From NCBI GenBank assembly GCA_049522755.1, contig JBEKNN010000283.1, forward strand, positions 1 through 11,158: a stretch of DNA of 11,158 nucleotides, in the 5' to 3' direction. The position numbers were made by a program, and so were the translations under genes. Position 1 is the stretch's first letter. Each line of letters begins with the position of its first letter. The stretch is from PALSA-243 sp049522755. GTDB taxonomy: Bacteria; Acidobacteriota; Terriglobia; Bryobacterales; Bryobacteraceae. A model generated the notes under the pieces. That model was not told the DNA's origin and ran no database searches. It was given only the letters and a program-made list of their open reading frames with translations. Positions 6,596 through 11,158 of the stretch are shown here, piece by piece.

Positions 6596-7210
6596 TCATT
6601 TCGCCGAAGATCGCGCACGGCGGGACGCTGCCACCTCACTGTCAAGGTAGTGATTCAGGTGCTGCTGCACGCTTCGCAAAGCGAACTCACTACGCTCCAA
6701 GCGGCTCATCATCAGCGCGCCTTCGAGTGGCGCCACGATCAACACCGCCACCGTCTTCGCGTCGACGCCCGCGCGTATCTCGCCGCGTTCCGCAGCCTGC
6801 TTGACGATCGCTTCCAACCGCGCGACCCAAGATCGCAGGGCTTTGCCAACGCGCGCGCGAAGGACGGCGTTTCCGTCATCGGCGTCGACGGCGGTATTCA
6901 ATATCGGACAGCCGCCCACAACCGGAGACCGATAATCGATGAAATTCGCAATCAACTGTTTGAGCTGTTCGATGCCGGTCGCGTTCTCATCCACGTGCAG
7001 CATTCGGGCCTTCCAGGCCGCTTCCCAGGTGTAATCGAATGCCTCCGCCGCCAGCTCTTCCTTGCTGGAAAAGTGGCGATAGATGCCGCCCTTTTTTAGT
7101 CCTGTCGCCGCCATCAGATCCGCGAGAGAGCTGCCTTCGTAACCATGCTGGTTGAAGATCGGCGCGGCGGCGGCCACAATTTTCCTGCGGGTTTGCTCGC
7201 CTTTCGTCAT
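6596..7210 (-). CDS. TetR-family transcriptional repressor (efflux regulator type)
   Basis: The preferred start is ATG 7210, giving 204 residues. AAAGG lies 7 bases upstream, and the protein then begins MTKGEQTRRKIVAAAAPIFN, where TetR proteins normally begin. The frame also allows ATG 7231 and a longer version from 7315, but the latter would run through operator 1. The helix-turn-helix spans about residues 28-47 (SLADLMAATGLKKGGIYRHF). The C-terminal ligand domain carries GGCPILNTAVDADD (about 99-112), typical of the LmrA/YxaF-like TetR subgroup. It should repress itself and the divergent emrAB genes by binding the two GACCG-TT-CGGTC palindromes in the intergenic region, and release on binding a small hydrophobic compound. 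The protein looks intact. The regulated partner emrA is 5'-truncated, which makes the cassette's present function doubtful. Confidence 0.88.
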   Translation of the reverse strand: MTKGEQTRRKIVAAAAPIFNQHGYEGSSLADLMAATGLKKGGIYRHFSSKEELAAEAFDYTWEAAWKARMLHVDENATGIEQLKQLIANFIDYRSPVVGGCPILNTAVDADDGNAVLRARVGKALRSWVARLEAIVKQAAERGEIRAGVDAKTVAVLIVAPLEGALMMSRLERSEFALRSVQQHLNHYLDSEVAASRRARSSAK

Positions 7211-7256
7211 TTGTTCGCCTTTGACTCCCATGTCCGGGACCGAGTGGTCGCTTTCC

Positions 7257-7265
7257 ATCATAACA
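7257..7265 (-). promoter_or_regulatory. Extended -10 promoter of tetR
   Basis: TGTTATGAT on the minus strand is a TGn extended -10 with TATGAT (five of six consensus bases). It would start transcription near 7250, giving a leader of roughly 40 bases to ATG 7210. Operator 1 lies where the -35 region would be, which fits autorepression. No -35 hexamer is evident, as is common for extended -10 promoters. Confidence 0.45.
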
Positions 7266-7281
7266 GTAAGATGTGGCTTGA

Positions 7282-7293
7282 GACCGTTCGGTC
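7282..7293. promoter_or_regulatory. TetR operator 1
   Basis: The perfect palindrome GACCGTTCGGTC has the size and form of a TetR-family half-site pair. It lies in the divergent gap between the tetR gene and emrA. It overlaps a TTGAGA (7278-7283) that could be a plus-strand -35 box, and sits upstream of the tetR -10. It is identical in core to operator 2, and the flanking GCATT is inverted relative to the one next to operator 2. Confidence 0.7.
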
Positions 7294-7324
7294 GCATTCC
7301 AAACAATATCGCCAAAATAAATGC

Positions 7325-7336
7325 GACCGTTCGGTC
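7325..7336. promoter_or_regulatory. TetR operator 2
   Basis: A second identical GACCGTTCGGTC palindrome, 43 bp centre to centre from operator 1. That is about four helical turns, so two repressor dimers would sit on the same DNA face. The pair with flanks, AGACCGTTCGGTCGCATT and its mirror AATGCGACCGTTCGGTCT, faces inwards. Operator 2 ends 15 bases before ATG 7352, where the efflux transcript should begin. Confidence 0.7.
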
Positions 7337-7354
7337 TCTTCTGAATCCAACATG

Positions 7355-8079
7355 AGGCCATCCACGGACGCGCGGAGCGGGATCGCGTTCGATATCAGGC
7401 GCTCGTAGAAAAGCGCGAAATCTCCCGCTCCGATTACGATGCTCGCGAGACCGAAGCTATCTCGGCCGCTCAGGCCGTGGAATCCGATCGCGCTTTGGTG
7501 AAATCGATTGAGCAAAAGATTGCGGGGGCCCGCAGTCTGGTTGATCGGCGGGAGGCGCAAATAGAGACCGCCCGCACCGCTCCCCAGCAGGTCACCGACG
7601 CCCGCGCCAGGTCGCAATCGGCCACCGGACACCTGGATCGGGCTAAAGCGGATTTGCATACGGCGCAGCTCAACCTGAGCTATACGAAAATCTACGCTCC
7701 TGTGAGCGGCGTGATTGGACGCAAGACCGTTGAGCTGGGCCACCGCCTGCAGCCCGGCCAGGGCCTCATGGTGATAGTGCCGCTCGACGATATCTGGGTC
7801 ACGGCCAACTTCAAGGAGACGCAGCTCAAACGGATGCGGCCCGGCCAAAGCGTCCGCATTCACGTCGATACGTTCGGCCGCGATTTCAACGGCACAATCG
7901 AAAGCCTTCCGGGGGCCGCAGGCCCGCTGTTCAGTATCTTCCCGCCAGAAAACGCGACCGGGAACTACGTCAAAGTGGTGCAGCGTTTCCCCGTACGAAT
8001 CCGATTCGATCGCGACCAGGATCCGCAACGCCTGCTGCGCCCCGGCATGTCAGTCGAACCAACCGTGAGCATCCAATAA
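7355..8079 (+). pseudogene. emrA: EmrA/HlyD-family efflux adaptor, 5'-truncated
   Basis: The frame is open from 7345 to the TAA at 8077-8079, but adaptor-like sequence starts only at about 7372 (RAERDRVRYQALVEKREISR). It covers the second half of the coiled-coil hairpin, the second lipoyl half (LSYTKIYAPVSGVIGRKTVE), the beta-barrel (PLDDIWVTANFKETQLKRM) and the family signature PPENATGNYVKVVQRFPVRI. It ends PGMSVEPTVSIQ. EmrA proteins usually have about 330-390 residues; only about 235 codons remain. The membrane anchor, first lipoyl half and start of the hairpin are missing. The only ATG nearby (7352) is in another frame and stops after 18 codons. The first in-frame start is GTG 7477, which would yield 200 residues without a signal or anchor. 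An internal deletion has joined the promoter region to mid-gene, or reads were misassembled. The partner emrB is intact. Confidence 0.8.
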
Positions 8080-8090
8080 GTGACCGTACC

Positions 8091-8140
8091 GTGGCGCACG
8101 CACTCATGCGTGCAGCGTTCACACTCGTGTGAACGCGCTT
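8091..8140 (+). repeat. Double-hairpin element, copy B
   Basis: A 50-bp match (49/50) to 3254-3303. Hairpin 1 (8096-8113) pairs GCACGCA with TGCGTGC, fully Watson-Crick. Hairpin 2 (8115-8136) pairs GCGTTCACA with TGTGAACGC around CTCG. It starts 11 bases after the emrA stop, in the same orientation relative to the upstream gene as copy A, and shares AAGTGACC (8078-8085) at the stop. Here it lies between two genes of one presumed operon, so it could reduce or separate expression of emrB from emrA, or shield the upstream message. Confidence 0.8.
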
Positions 8141-8163
8141 GTCTTACTAACTGGCAAAACCCC

Positions 8164-9741
8164 ATGTCCACTAAGCCAATCAATCCATGGTTCATCGCCA
8201 TAACCGTAACGCTCGCCACCTTCATGGAGTTACTCGACACATCCATCGCCAATGTGTCGCTTCCCTACATTGGCGGCGGCCTCGGCCGAAGCTATGACGA
8301 AGTGACCTGGATCCTCACAACCTATCTGGTCGCCAACGCTGTCGTCCTGCCTATGTCTGCCTGGCTAAGCAGGGTCTTCGGCAGAAGGAACTACTATCTC
8401 GGCTGCGTTGCGCTCTTCACGTTGACATCCTTCTTCTGCGGTATCGCCCCCACTCTCGGCCTTATGCTCTCCAGCCGCGTATTGCAGGGCATCGCAGGCG
8501 GCGGCCTCGCTCCGGTAGCTCAGGCCATCCTGGTAGATACGTTTCCACCCGCCAAACGGGCATCCGCGTTCGCTCTCTATACAATTGTGATCGTCACAGC
8601 TCCAGCTATCGGGCCGGTCTTAGGCGGCTGGATCACCGACAATTACAGTTGGCGCTGGATCTTCTTCATCAACATACCCATTGGCATCCTGGCGCTGATC
8701 CTGAGCGCAAGAGTCCTGAAAGATCCGCCCGCCTTCGAATTGGAGCGCGCCAGCGTGCGCAAGGGCGGCAGACTGAGCGTTGACGGCATCGGCATCGCGC
8801 TGATCGCTTTAGCATCGGCGGCGCTCGAAGTCGCGCTCGATCGCGGTCAGATCGAAGACTGGTTCGGCAGCCCGTTCATCTGCTGGATGCTCGGCATCGG
8901 CGTAATTGGATGGATAGCGACCCTCGTGTGGGAGCTTCGTATCAAAGAGCCTGTCATCGATTTTCGCTTGCTGGCCAATCGCAACTTTGCCATCGCCAGC
9001 ATCCTCTTTTTCGTTTTTGGATTTGGACTTTTCGGCAGCACCACACTCATTCCCCAGATGCTCCAGTCGCTCTACGGATACCGCGCAATCGACGCCGGCC
9101 TGGTCCTGGGTCCGGGCGCATTGGTCATCACCATGCTGGCCCCGGTTGCCGCGCGGCTCATCCAGCGCCAGATCGTGCCACCGCGCATTTTGGTCACGAT
9201 CAGCCTGCTCACCGGCGCTTCGGCCATGTGGTATTACAGCACGTTCAATCTCGCCACGGATTACCGCCACTATGCCCTTGCCAGGGCGTTTCAAGGGCTC
9301 GGATATGGATTCTTCTTCGTGCCCGTCAACGTCATCGCCTATTCGCAGCTGAGGCCCGATCAGAACAACAAGGCATCCAGTCTCACCAACCTGTTCCGGA
9401 ATTGGGGAGGCAGCTTTGGGATCGCCTTCATCACTACCGCCGCCGAGCGCCGGCATGAGTTTCATCAAACCAATGTTGCCGCTGCGTTCGGTTCCACATC
9501 CCAACAGTTGAGTGAAAGAGCGAGCGCACTGACGAGCTATCTGATTCAGAAGGGATTCTCGGGCCCGGATGCCGCCACTGCGGCGTACGCGCACCTATAC
9601 CAACAACTGCAGCACCAGGTCAGTCTCTTAGCCTTCATGGACTGTTTCCGCGTCATCGGATGGCTGACGCTAGCCGCGGTTCCACTGATGTTTCTAGTCC
9701 GGCGCTTCAAACCGGCAGGCAAACCGCACGCTGCTCACTGA
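8164..9741 (+). CDS. emrB: EmrB/QacA-type MFS drug:H+ antiporter (DHA2, 14 TM)
   Basis: The start is ATG 8164 (MSTKPINPWFIAITVTLATF). The open frame extends upstream to GTG 8080, but those codons only translate the repeat element and are not used. The protein has 525 residues, the normal length for 14-helix DHA2 exporters. Motif D1 is ELLDTSIANVSLPY with Asp25 in TM1; the motif A region is LSRVFGRRNYY (residues 69-78 or so); motif B is SRVLQGIAGG with Arg105; motif C is APAIGPVLGGWITDN (about 146-160), the antiporter signature. A run of hydrophobic segments follows to the end. It exports hydrophobic toxic compounds using the proton gradient, normally docked with EmrA and an outer-membrane TolC channel; no TolC gene is seen. 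No Shine-Dalgarno is evident. It is probably cotranscribed with the truncated emrA and controlled by the divergent TetR repressor. Confidence 0.9.
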   Translation: MSTKPINPWFIAITVTLATFMELLDTSIANVSLPYIGGGLGRSYDEVTWILTTYLVANAVVLPMSAWLSRVFGRRNYYLGCVALFTLTSFFCGIAPTLGLMLSSRVLQGIAGGGLAPVAQAILVDTFPPAKRASAFALYTIVIVTAPAIGPVLGGWITDNYSWRWIFFINIPIGILALILSARVLKDPPAFELERASVRKGGRLSVDGIGIALIALASAALEVALDRGQIEDWFGSPFICWMLGIGVIGWIATLVWELRIKEPVIDFRLLANRNFAIASILFFVFGFGLFGSTTLIPQMLQSLYGYRAIDAGLVLGPGALVITMLAPVAARLIQRQIVPPRILVTISLLTGASAMWYYSTFNLATDYRHYALARAFQGLGYGFFFVPVNVIAYSQLRPDQNNKASSLTNLFRNWGGSFGIAFITTAAERRHEFHQTNVAAAFGSTSQQLSERASALTSYLIQKGFSGPDAATAAYAHLYQQLQHQVSLLAFMDCFRVIGWLTLAAVPLMFLVRRFKPAGKPHAAH

Positions 9742-9769
9742 TGCTGCCACCCAGTAGCCACTCAGTAGG

Positions 9770-9786
9770 GCAGACCCCTGGTCTGC
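9770..9786. repeat. Palindrome in the convergent gap after emrB
   Basis: GCAGACC and GGTCTGC make a perfect 7-bp stem around CCT, in the context GTAGGGCAGACCCCTGG. It lies between the convergent ends of emrB and the truncated DinB-like gene, and is similar in layout to 2353-2372. There is no T-tract. It may mark the element that truncated the neighbouring minus-strand gene. Confidence 0.45.
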
Positions 9787-9817
9787 GCGGACCCCCCTGG
9801 ACCCGCTCTTCACCGAC

Positions 9818-10204
9818 CTAAGTCGGCCGCACGCCGTAGCCGAAAACCGGGTGCAGCGGCCATTCGAAATCGCGATTCGCAGCCGCAAAGCGCTCCACAG
9901 CCGCAATCAAACTCCGGCGATCGCTTCCAAACTCACCCGGAGCCGTTCCGCCCGCACCTCGCTCCACCTCCGGCCGCGTCTTCACCCCGGCCGGCCACTT
10001 CACCGGAGCATTCAACGCCAGGAACTTGACCACCGTGCGCTGCATCGGGCTGGTCGCCATGCTCACCGCCTTGGCGCCCATCGGCACAAGAAACGAGTCG
10101 ATTAAATGGCAGATCGTCTGGTGCGCCGTCATGCGGCCCCAGAGCGGTTTCAAAACGGGCTCTACCCTCCGGAACCGCCGAGGACAAGGTAAAGCATACT
10201 CCAC
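9818..10204 (-). pseudogene. DinB-like/DUF1569-type protein, truncated at the 3' end
   Basis: A 128-codon frame beginning at GTG 10204. The core block LWGRMTAHQTICHLIDSFLV (about residues 21-40) matches the N-terminal helix of DUF1569/DinB_2 proteins, which carries a metal-binding-type histidine. It continues with VKWPAGVKTRPEVE, a block ending PGEFGSDRRSLIAAVERFAA, and WPLHPVFG. Family members normally continue after HPxFG for about 25-30 residues with a second helix containing a HxDHHLRQF-type motif. Here the frame ends after six further residues (YGVRPT-stop), followed by palindrome-rich sequence. The N-terminus (MEYALPCPRRFRRVEPVLK) is also atypical. The gene is therefore probably a remnant, and the role of DinB-like proteins in general is poorly defined (some are thiol-transferase-like). 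A misassembly or a frameshift cannot be excluded. Confidence 0.55.
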
Positions 10205-10224
10205 CTATCGGGCGTCTCGCGCAT

Positions 10225-10276
10225 TACAATGGTTGCCGGGTGTTACAGTTGAAAGGAACTTCCGGCGCCCGGAAGT
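10225..10276 (+). promoter_or_regulatory. Promoter candidates and 5' leader hairpin of the ybjN-like/pspA operon
   Basis: TACAAT at 10225-10230 and TGTTACAGT at 10241-10249 are two possible -10 boxes. Just after them, ACTTCCGG and CCGGAAGT (10258-10265 and 10269-10276) form a perfect 8-bp stem with a CGC loop. If transcription starts about seven bases after the second box, the stem would sit at the extreme 5' end of the mRNA, a position that often stabilises messages. The palindrome could instead be a protein-binding site. No -35 box is clear. Confidence 0.35.
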
Positions 10277-10298
10277 CGTATCGACAAGTGAGTCTCCT

Positions 10299-10718
10299 AT
10301 GACAGCAACTACCAGCCCCGAACTGGGGCACATTCACGCGCTCCTTGCCGAGCGCGGTTATGAAGTTTCCGAGTCGTCGCCCGATTCCCTGACCATCCGG
10401 GAAATCGATAGCGGCGTTACCGTCCATGCGGTGCTGCAAGGGGAAATCCTCTTCCTGTCGTTGACCTGCACCGTGGTTCCGCGCGCGTCGCTCACCGCCG
10501 ACATCATGTCGCGCATGCTGGCCGCGGACAACGGCATTTCCACCTCTCACTTCTCGCTTTATGACGCCACGGGCGGCAATGTCGCCATCACGCTCAGCAA
10601 TTTCTGCAAGCTGCAGGACCTGGGCGCCGACGACGAGGACGACATCCTCTCTTGCGTGCATTTCCTGCTGGTGGATGTGATGACGGCGCGCCGCGTGCTC
10701 GCCGGATTGAAAGCGTAA
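10299..10718 (+). CDS. YbjN-like (CesT/secretion chaperone-fold) small protein upstream of pspA
   Basis: The start ATG 10299 is preferred over an upstream in-frame ATG at 10026, because the upstream part crosses the convergent pseudogene and the leader hairpin and has no protein-like character. AAGTGAG, a weak ribosome site, lies 6 bases before it. The 139-residue protein (MTATTSPELGHIHALLAERG) has an alpha/beta pattern: helix, strands SLTIREIDSGVTVHAVLQ and EILFLSLTCTVVP, helix TADIMSRMLAADNG, strands HFSLYDATGGNVAITLSN, then an acidic loop (GADDEDD) and a C-terminal helix. This order resembles YbjN/type III secretion chaperone-like proteins; no catalytic residues are visible. There is no signal peptide, so it is cytoplasmic. 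Its stop is 13 bp before the pspA start, so they form an operon and it may be a PspA partner. Family call is by fold pattern, moderately sure. Confidence 0.65.
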   Translation: MTATTSPELGHIHALLAERGYEVSESSPDSLTIREIDSGVTVHAVLQGEILFLSLTCTVVPRASLTADIMSRMLAADNGISTSHFSLYDATGGNVAITLSNFCKLQDLGADDEDDILSCVHFLLVDVMTARRVLAGLKA

Positions 10719-10731
10719 ACGGAGAAAAGAT

Positions 10732-11158
10732 ATGGCATTTTTATCGGATTTGTTCGGCCGGGCCGGCCGCGTGGCGCGTGGGCAGGCCAATAAGGGGATG
10801 GACACCATCGAGGACGCCACCTTCGAGGCAACGGTTAACCAGACCGTCGCCGACATGAAGACCGAGTTGAATAACGTAGTGCGCGCCTCCGCTATGGGGA
10901 TGAGCAACTACAACCGCCTGGACGCGGAGTATCAGAAATACGTGCGCCAGTCCCAGGAATGGAAAGACCGCGCCGGCCAGGCGCTCGACGCGGGCAATGA
11001 AGACCTCGCCAAGAAGGCGCTCGCCAAGAAGGCCGAAAGCGATCAGCAGGTCGCCTCCATGCAGACGGCCGTCGAATCGGCCAAGGCCGCCAGCGAGAAG
11101 CTGAAGGCGCAGGTGGGCGAGCTCAAGCGCAAAATCGAAGAGGGCGAGCGCACCGCCA
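10732..11158 (+). CDS. pspA: PspA/IM30-family membrane-stress protein, N-terminal part
   Basis: The start ATG 10732 has GGAG 7 bases upstream. The window ends after 142 codons, so about 80 or more C-terminal residues are missing. The N-terminus MAFLSDLFGRAGRVARGQAN is the amphipathic helix (helix 0) by which PspA/IM30/Vipp1 proteins bind stressed membranes. Then follow long charged helices (VADMKTELNNVVRASAMGMS; DAEYQKYVRQSQEWKDRAGQ) and an extended coiled coil (AKKALAKKAESDQQVASMQT; ASEKLKAQVGELKRKIEEGE), as in the ESCRT-III-like hairpin of the family. These proteins polymerise on the inner membrane and limit proton leakage. The gene is downstream of a YbjN-like protein, 13 bp apart. There is no PspF-type regulator in the window. 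Confidence 0.85.
   Translation, partial: MAFLSDLFGRAGRVARGQANKGMDTIEDATFEATVNQTVADMKTELNNVVRASAMGMSNYNRLDAEYQKYVRQSQEWKDRAGQALDAGNEDLAKKALAKKAESDQQVASMQTAVESAKAASEKLKAQVGELKRKIEEGERTA

Noticed and set aside
7211..7315. Longer TetR start at 7315
   Set aside because: The extra 35 residues would include the operator and promoter region, and TetR proteins normally begin just before the helix-turn-helix, as at 7210.
3254..8140. Composite mobile element bounded by the two 50-bp repeats
   Set aside because: The copies are in direct orientation, each tied to a stop codon, and nothing between them looks like a transposase or integrase; the enclosed genes look like ordinary chromosomal genes.
8080..8163. 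Upstream extension of emrB to GTG 8080
   Set aside because: The added codons translate the repeat element; MFS homology and a typical N-terminus begin at ATG 8164.
1..11158. CRISPR array, tRNA or rRNA genes
   Set aside because: No regularly spaced repeats, cloverleaf-like sequence or conserved rRNA segments were seen on reading both strands.

Overview
The window reads like a fragment of a high-GC, Gram-negative-type bacterial genome, most likely Acidobacteriota of the Bryobacterales/Solibacter type. This is inferred from protein style: secreted hypothetical proteins, a large secreted amidohydrolase, an orphan MCE protein, a TetR-EmrA-EmrB cassette, and short palindromes scattered at gene ends. 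No rRNA or other phylogenetic marker is present to prove it. Both ends cut through coding sequence, so the window may be a whole metagenomic contig.

Layout. 1-155 (minus): the edge of an S53 (sedolisin/kumamolisin-type) peptidase, out of frame with the rest and with different codon use, so probably a chimeric join. 155-394 and 401-1477 (minus): two tightly spaced secreted hypothetical proteins, the second with beta-propeller-like sequence. 1478-1638: divergent promoter region. 1639-2352 and 2663-3241 (plus): two secreted hypothetical proteins separated by 310 bp of non-coding sequence. 3242-3441: convergent gap carrying a 50-bp double-hairpin repeat. 3442-4461 (minus): membrane-anchored MCE/MlaD-family protein. 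4546-6504 (minus): secreted amidohydrolase. 6596-7210 (minus): TetR-family repressor. 7211-7354: intergenic region with two identical palindromic operators. 7355-8079 (plus): EmrA/HlyD adaptor lacking its 5' end. 8091-8140: second copy of the double-hairpin repeat. 8164-9741 (plus): intact EmrB-type DHA2 transporter. 9818-10204 (minus): truncated DinB-like/DUF1569 protein. 10299-10718 and 10732-11158 (plus): YbjN-like small protein followed by PspA/IM30, cut by the window end.

Genes that work together: TetR, EmrA and EmrB form a classical repressor-controlled drug efflux cassette, with the operators in the divergent gap. The adaptor has lost its membrane anchor and first lipoyl half, so the cassette is probably broken unless this is an assembly error. 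The YbjN-like/PspA pair looks like an envelope-stress operon. The MCE protein points to envelope lipid transport, but no MlaE/MlaF partner genes are visible.

The most interesting non-coding signals are the 50-bp double-hairpin element present twice (49/50 identical, the one difference preserving base pairing), always just downstream of a plus-strand stop codon, and the paired TetR operators. I found no CRISPR array, tRNA, rRNA, integrase or transposase, and no convincing new multi-gene system.
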